Shown here piece by piece: positions 20,678 to 29,362 of a stretch of 64,000 bases of DNA. The translations under genes and the position numbers were made by a program. The DNA is from Tunturibacter gelidoferens (lineage in GTDB: Bacteria; Acidobacteriota; Terriglobia; Terriglobales; Acidobacteriaceae): the NCBI RefSeq assembly GCF_040358255.1, contig NZ_CP132938.1, positions 2,480,001-2,544,000 on the forward strand, written 5' to 3'. Position 1 is the stretch's first letter, and the number at the start of each line of letters is the position of its first letter. The notes under the pieces are model-generated. The model was not told the DNA's origin. It ran no database searches and saw only the letters and a list, made by a program, of their open reading frames with translations.

Positions 20678-21001
20678 CGTTTTCGCTTTTATTTCGCTTA
20701 TCAGATCGATTCACGCTCTGCAAGTAACGGAGATGGCATGAATCACCAGAGCCAACACTACAGCTAGCGGTTACCTCTTCGGTACACACAAGTAGCTGAG
20801 TTTTCCACATTCCAATATGGGAAATGCACAGAAGTTGTACAAATTAGCCCTTTACAGGGCTGGGTAGCTCGGCGATGCTGGTGGAGCGAAGTAGAAGATT
20901 TTGGAGTTTAGTGGACCAAACTAGGTTCCCTGGCAACAAAATTCTACGATGCGGAGCAGGTTTTGAACCAAAGATGAGGCGAGAGAGGTATCGAGGTCGT
21001 T
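20678..21001. other. Intergenic region before the dcw cluster
   Basis: 324 bases without a gene. It carries the likely promoter of mraZ and the MraZ box array described separately. No other repeat or RNA was recognised. Confidence 0.5.
20882..20916 (+). promoter_or_regulatory. Putative MraZ operator (four boxes, 10-bp period)
   Basis: Four five-base boxes with exact five-base spacers: TGGAG, TAGAA, TGGAG, TGGAC. Their period matches the known MraZ operator layout of repeated TGGGN boxes ahead of mraZ, but with GA in place of GG in the third and fourth positions. It ends 85 bases before the mraZ start. The role is inferred from layout and position. Confidence 0.6.
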
Positions 21002-21463
21002 ATGTTTCGGGGAAATCACCCAACACGCGTTGATGAGAAAGGGAGACTTAAACTCCCTGCCGAGTTCAAGCGCCGTGTGGATGAGCTGTACGGACCCCAG
21101 TTCTACATAACAAGCATGGATGGGAAGCGGGCGCAGGTTTATCCGCTGAAGGAGTGGGAGCAGATCGAGGCGTCGCTGTCGAAGATGTCCCCGATGGATC
21201 CGGTACGAAAGAAGTTTCAGGATGTGACGAACTTCTATGGGCAGATGGCCGAGATGGATGCACAGGGCCGGGTGCTGATTCCGCAGAAGCTGCGGGAGTT
21301 GGCGAAGGTGACGGGCGAGGTGAATGTTCTGGGGTCGCAGACGCTGTTGGAAGTTGTAAATGCAGAGATGTTCGACGCCGAGATGAAGAAGGCCAGTGGA
21401 GCTGTTGAGCTGACAGATGTGGATCTGATGGCGTTCGCAGAGAAGACCAAGGTTGTTGCTTAG
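21002..21463 (+). CDS. mraZ: Transcriptional regulator MraZ
   Basis: A 153-residue DNA-binding protein and the usual first gene of the dcw cluster. It has two AbrB-like MraZ half-domains, each with the DxxxR motif: VDEKGRLKLP near the N-terminus and MDAQGRVLIP near residue 85. It normally represses its own operon through repeated boxes upstream. The start MFRGNHPTRVDEKGR is the standard family N-terminus. rsmH follows after 46 bases. Confidence 0.96.
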   Translation: MFRGNHPTRVDEKGRLKLPAEFKRRVDELYGPQFYITSMDGKRAQVYPLKEWEQIEASLSKMSPMDPVRKKFQDVTNFYGQMAEMDAQGRVLIPQKLRELAKVTGEVNVLGSQTLLEVVNAEMFDAEMKKASGAVELTDVDLMAFAEKTKVVA

Positions 21464-21509
21464 TAGTAGCAGGTTGGCCCCCAGGGGCAGCACAGAAGGC
21501 GGGTGACAG

Positions 21510-22403
21510 ATGAAGAGTCCGCAACATGTGCCGGTTCTTTTAGAAGAAGTTTTGGAGTATTTGAATGTGCGGCCGGGCGGCGTGGTGGTTGACGCGACGT
21601 TGGGTCTGGCGGGGCACTCTTCGGAGATAGCGAAGAGGCTGGGCGGAAAAGGCAAGTTGATTGGCTTTGACCGTGACCCGGAGGCGATGGAGATGGCTAA
21701 GGCAAGGCTTGAGGTTTTACGGGCTGAGCTTGGTGAGGAGATGCCGGAGGTGGTGTTCGAGCCGAGGGCGTTTTCGGAGGCTTCGAGCCTGATTGAAGCG
21801 GGGAGCCTGGATGGATTGCTCGCTGACTTTGGCGTGAGCAGCCTGCAGCTGGACGAGGCGCACAGAGGATTTAGTTTTCGGACCGACGGACCACTAGACA
21901 TGCGGATGGATACGCGCAGTGGGGAGACGGCCGAGCAAGTGGTAAATCAGGAAGACGAAAACGAACTCGCCGACCTGATTTACGAATTCGGAGAGGAAAG
22001 GAGGTCGCGGAGAATCGCCAGAGCCATTGTTAGGGCCCGGCCGATTACGACTACAGCAGAATTGGCTCGAATCGTATCGGCCGAGGCCCCACCAATGAAA
22101 GGCGAGAAGATTCATCCGGCTACCAGGACCTTTCAAGCACTCCGGATTCGAGTGAATAACGAGTTGGGAGAGATTCAATCGCTGCTGAAGAGCGCGGGGT
22201 CTCTGTTGAAGCCGGGCGGAAGGCTGGTGTTGATCAGCTTCCACTCTTTGGAGGACCGGCTGGTGAAGGATGCGTTCAAGGCTGCGAAGGACGCGAAGAT
22301 ATTTGAGGTTTTGACGAAGAAGCCGGTTGTGGCGGCTGAGCAGGAACAGATGAGGAATCCGCGGTCGCGTAGTGCGAAGTTGAGGGCCGCAGAAAAAATT
22401 TAG
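21510..22403 (+). CDS. rsmH: 16S rRNA (cytosine(1402)-N(4))-methyltransferase
   Basis: A 297-residue SAM-dependent methylase that modifies C1402 in the ribosomal decoding centre. The N-terminal HVPVLLEEVLEYL, the SAM-binding DATLGLAGHS (family DATLGGGGHS), LLADFGVSSLQLDEAHRGFSF, and RTFQALRIRVNNEL with LISFHSLEDRLVK are all present. The C-terminal NPRSRSAKLRAAEK is the family end. It is the second dcw gene, in standard order. Confidence 0.97.
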   Translation: MKSPQHVPVLLEEVLEYLNVRPGGVVVDATLGLAGHSSEIAKRLGGKGKLIGFDRDPEAMEMAKARLEVLRAELGEEMPEVVFEPRAFSEASSLIEAGSLDGLLADFGVSSLQLDEAHRGFSFRTDGPLDMRMDTRSGETAEQVVNQEDENELADLIYEFGEERRSRRIARAIVRARPITTTAELARIVSAEAPPMKGEKIHPATRTFQALRIRVNNELGEIQSLLKSAGSLLKPGGRLVLISFHSLEDRLVKDAFKAAKDAKIFEVLTKKPVVAAEQEQMRNPRSRSAKLRAAEKI

Positions 22404-22463
22404 GTACAAGATTCTCTATTGCACAAAAAATGGTGCAGTCTATAGATAGAGAAAACATGTGAT

Positions 22464-22546
22464 CGGGCCGGGGTTGTCCCACCTTCTTTCAGGCGAAAGA
22501 CAACTCTGCAACAAAAAGTCCCTTCCTCCATAGCGATCCCGGCCCG
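22464..22546 (+). other. Long-range inverted repeat in the rsmH-ftsL spacer
   Basis: CGGGCCGGG at 22464-22472 is complementary to CCCGGCCCG at 22538-22546, with a 65-base loop. It lies in the transcribed spacer upstream of ftsL. It could fold in the mRNA or be a protein site; neither is shown. Confidence 0.45.
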
Positions 22547-22617
22547 GTTCGTACGTAGAGGAGAGTGGCAAAAGAATTTGGGCTCAGGATTTTGTGGCGG
22601 GTTGAGAGAGGTGCAGG

Positions 22618-23142
22618 ATGGCAGCTTCGGCGATGGCGGGACAACAGTTAGAGATGCTAGGGTCGCGGGCGCAGAGCCGTGCGGAGTCGCTGACGGCGAG
22701 GAATCGTGAGCTGTATGAGACGCAACGGCGTGCTCGGCGTGGGCCTACGCCCGAGGTCTTCTTTACGAAGCACATCGACAACAGCCGCATTGTGAAGGCG
22801 GACGATCCGGAGCGACGGCGTGAGATGCGCACGTTTACTGCAGTGATGAGTGTGTTGTTTGTGCTGGTGATGGTTTATGTCTGGCAGCACTTTTCGGCGA
22901 TTGAGATTGGTTATCACGTCGAGGCCCAGAAGGCACAGGTGGAGCAGTTGCGGGAGGAGAATAGGCAACTGCGGTTGAATGAGGCGCAGTTGACGGATCC
23001 TGGCCGGATCGACAGGATTGCCAAGCAGCTTGGTTTGGGCGAGCCTCAGCCCGGACAGGTGGTGCGGCCTGAGGGCGGCGGAGATCCGAATGCTCCAGTG
23101 CTGGCGCAGGCTAGTGCTCCGGCGATGCAGATTGCGCAGTAG
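22618..23142 (+). CDS. ftsL: FtsL-like cell division protein
   Basis: A 174-residue bitopic membrane protein. A cytoplasmic part of about 75 residues is followed by one membrane helix (TAVMSVLFVLVMVYVWQHFSA), then a periplasmic coiled coil (YHVEAQKAQVEQLREENRQLRLNEAQL) and DPGRIDRIAKQLGL, the common FtsL/FtsB end. Position between rsmH and ftsI is that of ftsL. FtsL joins FtsB and FtsQ to activate FtsW-FtsI at the septum. The cytoplasmic region is longer than in Escherichia coli FtsL. Sequence alone does not exclude an FtsB-type identity. Confidence 0.85.
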   Translation: MAASAMAGQQLEMLGSRAQSRAESLTARNRELYETQRRARRGPTPEVFFTKHIDNSRIVKADDPERRREMRTFTAVMSVLFVLVMVYVWQHFSAIEIGYHVEAQKAQVEQLREENRQLRLNEAQLTDPGRIDRIAKQLGLGEPQPGQVVRPEGGGDPNAPVLAQASAPAMQIAQ

Positions 23143-23226
23143 CGGATTGTCGGCAGTGTGTTCGAGTTTGTAGAACGTCTGACGGTGAGGGATCGGGAAG
23201 TACATTAACGATAAAGCAGGGATGAG

Positions 23227-25566
23227 ATGAACAAAGCGCCACGGCAGACGTTGACCGCTCCAATACGGAGGATCCGTTTCGCTTATGTAGCGCTGTTTTT
23301 TTGCGCCTGGACGTCACTGATCGCGGTACGGCTGGGATGGCTTCAGGTGGTGCGGCACTCGGACTTTGTGCATCGGGCGGCGCTGCAGCAACAGAGGACG
23401 TTCGAGGTCGCTCCGCGGCGGGGGATGCTGTATGACCGCAATCTGCGGGAGCTTGCGGTGACGGTGCAGGTGGATAGTGTGTATGCGGTGCCGTCGGAGC
23501 TTGGGGATAATCGTGCGAGCGCGGCGGAGATACTGGCAGAGATTGTGCACGCGGATCCGAGAGACAACTTTACGTCGCAGCAGCAGATGCTGGCTCGATT
23601 CAATGCTTCGAAGAACTTTGCGTGGGTGGCGAGGAAGGTCGATCCCGGTATTGTCGACCGTTTGCGCGAGTTGAATTTGAAGGGCGTGTACTTCCAGAAG
23701 GAGTTCAAACGGTTCTATCCGAATAACGACCTGGCTGCGCAGGTATTGGGATATGTGGGCACCGACGATATTGGACTGGGTGGTTTGGAGCGGCAGTTCG
23801 ATGAGGATATGCACGGGGAGCCTGGGCATATGCTGACTGCGCTTGATGCGAAGCGACATGTGTTGGGCAGTGAAGAGAGCCAGCCGATGCCGGGTGAGAA
23901 TCTTGTGCTGTCGATCGACGCGAATATTCAGTACATGGCGGAGCGGGCGCTCGATGCACAGGTGGAGAAGGTGAAGGCTCTGCATGGGACGGTGGTGGTG
24001 CAGGACCCGCACACGGGGCAGGTTCTGGCGTTGGCGGTGTCTCCGCGGTTCAATCCGAACGATCAGAGACACATGGATTCGAGCGTGTTGACGAACCTTG
24101 CGGTGAGCGATGTGTATGAGCCGGGATCGACGTTCAAGCTGGTGACTTATTCTGCGGCGATTGATGCGGCGGGAGTGCAGCCTACGGACATTGTGGATTG
24201 TCAGGGTGGCGCCATGACGATGTACGGCCGCACGCTGCATGACGACAGGAGCGATCACTTCGGGCGGGTGACGGTGCAATATGCGCTGGAGCACTCGAGC
24301 GACGTCGGCGCGGCGAAGATGGCGTTGAAGCTGGGGAATCTGAAGTTTTATGAGTATATGAGGGCCTTTGGATTTGGGGATCGCTCGGGGATCGAGCTGC
24401 CGAGTGAGACGCGCGGCTTGCTGCGGAATCCGAGGAAGTGGGGGGCGACGAGCATTCTGTCGATGGCGATTGGGCAGGAGGTGGGCGTGACGCCGGTGCA
24501 GCTTGTAACGATGGTGAGCACAATTGCAAATGGCGGAGTTTATATGCCTCCGCATGTGCTGCTGCAGTCGACCGATGAGATGAAGGGTGATCCGCGGTTG
24601 AAGCCTGCAGCGTTTCGGCCTTCGAACGGGCTACCGGCGACCCTGCCGGACGGTGCGCACCGGGTGATTACGGAGATGACGTCCGCGAAGATGCGGATGA
24701 TGATGCAGGGCATTGTGACCGAGGGCACGGGGCGACAGGCGGCGCTGAACGGTTATAGCTCGGGTGGTAAGACGGGCACAGCGCAGAAGATTGATCCGGC
24801 GACGCACACCTACTCGCATACGAAGTTGGTGGCGAGCTTTGCGGGCTTCGCGCCTGTGAGCAATCCTGCGATCTCGGTTGCGGTCGTAATCGACACTCCG
24901 ACGGCGGGTAGCGAGGTGCAGCACTACGGCGGTGCGGCGAGTGCGCCGGTGTTTGCTGAGGTGGCGCAACAGGTATTGGAGTATCTGGGTGTTCCGCACG
25001 ATCAGCCGTTGAAGACGAAGAAAGAGTTGACGGTGGCGGCGAAGACGGAGGAGGCCGGGGATGCGCCAAGCGAAAACACGGCCGATCTGAATGCGATGTT
25101 CGATGATGTGAATAGCTTGCCAGCGGATGATCCGCTGCGCGCGCCGGCGAACGCTGCGCCTGTTGAGGTTGCGGCGATCGAGAAACCGGTTGCAGTTACG
25201 CAGAAGGCGCCTGCTAACGGGAAGACTTCAGGGATTTTGGATATGTTGCCGGCGAAGGTTGTGGCGGCGTTTCATGGGGGCGATGGTACTGGCTCGGCGG
25301 CACCTGATGCGTCTGCGCAAACGATGCCGCAGAAGGCTGCGCCTGCCGTTGAGGCAAAAGAGAAGGGCGCGGTGGTTGTGGATGCGGGGCTGCGTGTGCC
25401 AGTGCCTTCGTTCGAGGGATCGGGGCTGCGGGGTGTAGTGGAGCGGGCGGATTCGGCGGGTTTGCGGGTACAGGCTGTCGGGAGCGGTTTGGCTAGAGAG
25501 CAGGTGCCGGCGGCGGGCACGATGGTGCCGGCTGGGACTGAGATCGTGGTGCGGTTCAGTCGATGA
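23227..25566 (+). CDS. ftsI: Septal peptidoglycan transpeptidase FtsI (PBP3) with C-terminal PASTA domain
   Basis: A 779-residue class B penicillin-binding protein. One membrane helix lies at about residues 18-38, the dimerisation domain at 60-220 (RRGMLYDRNLRELA) and the transpeptidase domain at 250-590. The nucleophile is Ser301 in STFK and the third motif is KTGT at 515-518. The second motif reads Ser357-Ser358-Asp359, where SxN is usual. A linker of about 110 Ala/Pro/Lys-rich residues leads to one PASTA-like domain at about 712-779 (VPSFEGSGLRGVVERADSAG). PASTA domains on FtsI are common in Gram-positives and less so in Gram-negatives. It pairs with FtsW, encoded downstream. Confidence 0.95.
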   Translation: MNKAPRQTLTAPIRRIRFAYVALFFCAWTSLIAVRLGWLQVVRHSDFVHRAALQQQRTFEVAPRRGMLYDRNLRELAVTVQVDSVYAVPSELGDNRASAAEILAEIVHADPRDNFTSQQQMLARFNASKNFAWVARKVDPGIVDRLRELNLKGVYFQKEFKRFYPNNDLAAQVLGYVGTDDIGLGGLERQFDEDMHGEPGHMLTALDAKRHVLGSEESQPMPGENLVLSIDANIQYMAERALDAQVEKVKALHGTVVVQDPHTGQVLALAVSPRFNPNDQRHMDSSVLTNLAVSDVYEPGSTFKLVTYSAAIDAAGVQPTDIVDCQGGAMTMYGRTLHDDRSDHFGRVTVQYALEHSSDVGAAKMALKLGNLKFYEYMRAFGFGDRSGIELPSETRGLLRNPRKWGATSILSMAIGQEVGVTPVQLVTMVSTIANGGVYMPPHVLLQSTDEMKGDPRLKPAAFRPSNGLPATLPDGAHRVITEMTSAKMRMMMQGIVTEGTGRQAALNGYSSGGKTGTAQKIDPATHTYSHTKLVASFAGFAPVSNPAISVAVVIDTPTAGSEVQHYGGAASAPVFAEVAQQVLEYLGVPHDQPLKTKKELTVAAKTEEAGDAPSENTADLNAMFDDVNSLPADDPLRAPANAAPVEVAAIEKPVAVTQKAPANGKTSGILDMLPAKVVAAFHGGDGTGSAAPDASAQTMPQKAAPAVEAKEKGAVVVDAGLRVPVPSFEGSGLRGVVERADSAGLRVQAVGSGLAREQVPAAGTMVPAGTEIVVRFSR

Positions 25567-25612
25567 TGGTTTTGTGCTGTGACAGATGCGGGTTCTCGGC
25601 TAGCATCCCTCT

Positions 25613-27106
25613 ATGAATTGGAAGACTGTTTGCGACGGCCTTAGTGCCGTGGAACGCTTTTGTGCTGCGGTAGAGGTTTCGGGGGTGGAGTATGACTCTC
25701 GACGGATGGGGCGCGGTGATGTGTTTGTCGCGATGCGGGGTGAGGCGACGGATGGAAATCGTTATATAGAGGCCGCTATCGCGAAGGGGGCGATGGCCGT
25801 GGTTACGGACTCTCGCGAGGCTTACGAAAAGCTGCGTCGAGAGCATGCAGGCGTTGGGGCGGCTTTGGTGGAGCGAAGACGGCGGGCGCTGGCAGAGGTC
25901 AGTGCTGCGGTGATGGGACATCCGGAGCGTGGTCTTGCGTTGAGTGGGGTGACCGGAACGAATGGGAAGACAACGACGGCATTTTTACTGGAGGCGATGC
26001 TTCGGAGTGTGGGGCGGACGTGCGTGTTGATTGGGACTATTGAGACGCATGTTGGAGATGAGGTGCGGGTTTCGCCGCATACTACGCCGGAGTCACGGGA
26101 TGTGCTGGAGATTTTTGCGGATGGTGTGAAGGTCGGTGCAACAGAGGCCGTGATGGAGATGTCATCTCATGCGCTGGAGCAGGAGCGCGTCTGGGGCCTG
26201 GCGGTAGATGTAGCGATGTTTACGAATCTGACGCAGGATCATCTGGACTATCACGGGACGATGGAGAAGTACTTTGCAGCGAAGGCGAGGCTGTTTGAGG
26301 GGGTTGGATCACCCGCGCCACGTGTGGCTGTGATCAATGGCGACGATGGTTATGGACGGCGTCTCATTACGGAGAACCGGCAGTCTCAGATGATGAGATA
26401 TGGGTTGGAGCCGTTGAACGGAGACTATCGGGCCGAAGATATCAGGCTGCAGGCGGGCGAGACGCAGTTTATCTTTAAGACGCCGAATGGGGATGCGCTG
26501 ATGAGGTCTTCGCTGACGGGAAGGGTGAATGTATACAACCTGCTGGCTGCATCTTGTGCTGCGCTGGCCAGAGGAATGACTCTCGAAGAGGTCGTGGCAG
26601 GAGCGGCTTCGGGAGCGCAGGTGCCGGGCCGCTTTGAGGTGGTGCCTTCTTCCAATGACATGACGGTGGTGGTGGACTATGCGCATACCGATGATGCTCT
26701 GCGGAATTTGATCTCGCTGGCGCGGGAGTTAGTGAAGGAACGCAGTGGCAGGGTGATTACTCTGTTTGGTTGTGGCGGAGATCGAGATAAGACGAAACGC
26801 CCGCGGATGGGCCGGGCGGCGGGGGAGGGAAGCGACCTCGTTGTGCTTACGAGCGATAACCCACGTAGTGAAGATCCGATGGAGATTATCAACGAGGCTC
26901 TGGCTGGAGTTCGGGAGACAGCGACGAGGTGCATAGTAGAACAGGATCGAGCCGCGGCGATCGAGATTGCGATTCGTGCGGCGAAGGCTGGAGACATTGT
27001 TTTGATCGCGGGTAAGGGCCATGAGAAGGTGCAGATCCTGCGAGAGGGAACGGTGCCGTTCGATGATGTGGCTGTAGCTGCTGGAGTTTTGAGGGAGATC
27101 GCGTGA
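25613..27106 (+). CDS. murE: UDP-MurNAc-tripeptide ligase (meso-diaminopimelate adding)
   Basis: A 497-residue ATP-dependent Mur ligase that adds the third residue of the stem peptide. The P-loop GTNGKTT is at residues 115-121, the central-domain motif is MEMSSHALEQ with NLTQDHLDYH, and the C-terminal domain has VVDYAHTDDALRN. The DNPRSEDP motif at residues 415-422 is the mark of enzymes that use meso-DAP rather than lysine, so the wall is predicted to be DAP type. The last four bases overlap the murF start. Confidence 0.97.
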   Translation: MNWKTVCDGLSAVERFCAAVEVSGVEYDSRRMGRGDVFVAMRGEATDGNRYIEAAIAKGAMAVVTDSREAYEKLRREHAGVGAALVERRRRALAEVSAAVMGHPERGLALSGVTGTNGKTTTAFLLEAMLRSVGRTCVLIGTIETHVGDEVRVSPHTTPESRDVLEIFADGVKVGATEAVMEMSSHALEQERVWGLAVDVAMFTNLTQDHLDYHGTMEKYFAAKARLFEGVGSPAPRVAVINGDDGYGRRLITENRQSQMMRYGLEPLNGDYRAEDIRLQAGETQFIFKTPNGDALMRSSLTGRVNVYNLLAASCAALARGMTLEEVVAGAASGAQVPGRFEVVPSSNDMTVVVDYAHTDDALRNLISLARELVKERSGRVITLFGCGGDRDKTKRPRMGRAAGEGSDLVVLTSDNPRSEDPMEIINEALAGVRETATRCIVEQDRAAAIEIAIRAAKAGDIVLIAGKGHEKVQILREGTVPFDDVAVAAGVLREIA

Positions 27107-28515
27107 AGCTGACCTTGGGGAAGATTGCTGACTGGATTCATGCGGATGGCGAGTTTGATACCTCGTCCGAAGCGGTGGGGTATGGAATTGACTCGCGAAC
27201 GATTGGTGGCGGAGAGCTTTTCTTTGCAGTTCGCGGCGAGAGACTCGACGGGCATGAGTACGTTCAAGCGGCGCTCGCGAATGGAGCGGTGGCTGCTGTG
27301 GTGAGTAATCGATGGGTTGTGCCGGCTGAAGTGGATGAGAGGCGACTGCTGCGCGTGGCAGAGTGCGACGATTGTGTGTTGCGGGCGCTGCAGCAATTGG
27401 CTCATGCGGTGCGAAGCGAGTGGGGCGGGAGAGTGATTGGAGTGACCGGGTCGGCCGGGAAGACTACGACCAAGGAGGCTGTGGCACAGGTTCTGGGAGC
27501 GAAGTTCAAGGTGTTGAAGTCAGCCGGCAACCTGAACAACGCGTTTGGTCTGCCGTTGCAGCTTCTGAAGCTGGAGCGGAAGCATGAGGTCGCGGTGATC
27601 GAGATGGGTATGAACCATGCGGGAGAGATTGCTGCGCTGGCACAGATTGCCGAGCCGGATTGGGCCGTTGTGTCGAACGTGGGGCCGGTGCATCTCGAGT
27701 TCTTTCCGGAGGGGCTGATTGGAATTGCACGGGCGAAGTATGAGTTGATTGAGGCGCTGCCTGCAGATGGTATAGCGATTCTGAACTTCGACGACGCTTA
27801 CGTAGCGGCGTTTGGCCGTGGGTTGGATAGACGCGCGGTGTTTTACGGGTTTGGTGAGGGAGCAGGGGTAAGAGCTGTCAACGTCGCTGAAGTAGGCGCG
27901 GAGGGCGTGGTATTTACGGTGGAGGCGAAGGGGCAGCGCGCGAGTGTGCAGTTGAAGATGTTGGGACGGCACAACATCCCTAATGCGTTGGCTGCGATTG
28001 CTGCAGGCCTGCAAAGCGGGATGGAGTTAGCGGAGTGCGCGGCGGTGGTCGGCGAACTGAGGGCAGGGGATAAGCGTGGGGAGGTTCTGGAGTGGCGCGG
28101 GGCGACGCTGATCAATGACTGCTATAACTCCAATCCGACGGCGCTTAACGCGATGATCGATGCGTTGGTGGCGATTCCGGCGGAGAGGCATATTGTGGTT
28201 GCGGGGGAGATGTTGGAACTTGGTCCGGATTCGGCTGCGCTACATGCTGCGTGCGGTGCGCGGATGAAGGAACGCGGGGTGGATTTTGTGCTCGGAGTGC
28301 GCGGTGCGGCCGAATCCATTGTAAGGGCGGCCAGGGCAGGCGGCGTGGAAACATTATTTGTAACAACTCCCGAGGAAGCGGGTGAGTGGCTGGTTGCGAA
28401 TGTGCGCGCGGGCGACGTAGTGTTGTTGAAGGCTTCTCGGGGCGTGCGTTTGGAGAAAGCTTTGACAGTATTAGCGGGAAAGCCTGGTGACGCATCGAAA
28501 TCAAACAGCATCTGA
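27103..28515 (+). CDS. murF: UDP-MurNAc-tripeptide-D-alanyl-D-alanine ligase
   Basis: A 470-residue Mur ligase that adds D-Ala-D-Ala. The P-loop GSAGKTTT is at 116-123, with EMGMNHAGEIAALAQIAEPDWAVVSNVGPVHLE in the central region (broken here into known family motifs) and LINDCYNSNPTALNAMIDAL near residue 340. It starts with GTG overlapping the murE stop (GTGA), so the two are coupled. Length is slightly above that of the Escherichia coli enzyme (452). Confidence 0.96.
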   Translation: MKLTLGKIADWIHADGEFDTSSEAVGYGIDSRTIGGGELFFAVRGERLDGHEYVQAALANGAVAAVVSNRWVVPAEVDERRLLRVAECDDCVLRALQQLAHAVRSEWGGRVIGVTGSAGKTTTKEAVAQVLGAKFKVLKSAGNLNNAFGLPLQLLKLERKHEVAVIEMGMNHAGEIAALAQIAEPDWAVVSNVGPVHLEFFPEGLIGIARAKYELIEALPADGIAILNFDDAYVAAFGRGLDRRAVFYGFGEGAGVRAVNVAEVGAEGVVFTVEAKGQRASVQLKMLGRHNIPNALAAIAAGLQSGMELAECAAVVGELRAGDKRGEVLEWRGATLINDCYNSNPTALNAMIDALVAIPAERHIVVAGEMLELGPDSAALHAACGARMKERGVDFVLGVRGAAESIVRAARAGGVETLFVTTPEEAGEWLVANVRAGDVVLLKASRGVRLEKALTVLAGKPGDASKSNSI

Positions 28516-28559
28516 TGATTTATTGATTGGCGAAACGAGATCATACGGAGCAGAGATAT

Positions 28560-29222
28560 ATGTCGAGCAACGGGAATGCACTGGTGAGGAAAAACTCCAG
28601 TTCGGCGATGAAGAAGCATGCGAAGAAGGCGATTAAACACGCCGCTAAAAAGCAAGCTGCCAAAAAACACGCTGCGAAACACGCCAAGAAGATTGCTAAA
28701 AAAGCGGCGAAGAAAGCTGCAGAAAAGGTTTCTGGTTCCGGGGCTGTTTATGCCACTGATTATGGACTTATGACGGCGTTTCACCATATGCAGAGAGCTA
28801 CGGTCGTGATTTCGCTTATGGAAAAAGGAACGGGGGAAGACCTGAGGGATCTGCTGGAGCGTGGAGTGAAGCTCTACCGCAGGGCAACGGAGGGCGAAGA
28901 AGGGAACAAGTTTGTGTTACGGGCGATCGGGGTTTTGCGTGCAGCGGAGCATCTAGCGCTGGCGGGGCTCTATGCTGCCCGGGAAAAACACCGTCAGAAG
29001 GTCGCGTCGCCTTCACCGGCCTGGTTGGAAAGGTTTATTGCGGAGGCGGATCAAAGATTGGGGAAGATTGAGCACGCTGAGCGCGGCAAAGGGACGGATC
29101 TTTTTCCGGTGACTGTTGAGTTATTGCGGCAGGCAGAGGACTCGGATCACGATGCTCATCTTGCGTTCGAGCTTGCGATGGCTGCCGATGCGCTCTGCTT
29201 TGCGCTAGAGAACGGGCTCTGA
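28560..29222 (+). CDS. Protein with histone H1-like Lys/Ala tail and helical domain, unknown function
   Basis: A 220-residue protein not recognised as a named family. Residues 18-56 are almost only Lys, Ala and His, in repeats of the AKKAAKK type (MKKHAKKAIKHAAKK), like histone H1 tails and bacterial H1-like proteins that bind DNA or polyanions. Residues 60-220 look helical and partly acidic (LMTAFHHMQRATVVISLMEKG, RAIGVLRAAEHLALAGLYAARE, LAFELAMAADALCFAL). No signal peptide or membrane helix is present. The ATG at 28560 is preferred, with GGAG eight bases upstream; a TTG 33 bases earlier is possible. It sits 44 bases after murF and in line with the dcw genes, a place where no such gene is standard. 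Confidence 0.7.
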   Translation: MSSNGNALVRKNSSSAMKKHAKKAIKHAAKKQAAKKHAAKHAKKIAKKAAKKAAEKVSGSGAVYATDYGLMTAFHHMQRATVVISLMEKGTGEDLRDLLERGVKLYRRATEGEEGNKFVLRAIGVLRAAEHLALAGLYAAREKHRQKVASPSPAWLERFIAEADQRLGKIEHAERGKGTDLFPVTVELLRQAEDSDHDAHLAFELAMAADALCFALENGL

Positions 29223-29362
29223 GCGGAGAATTTCGAGATTCGGCGGCATTCGGATTGGTTCGCGGATGAGATAACCACAGGATCCGGGCGATGGTGCTGT
29301 TAAGATAGCCGTGACTCGCAACAGAAAACGGGCATAAGCTGCGAGTAAAAGGCGGAGGCGTT

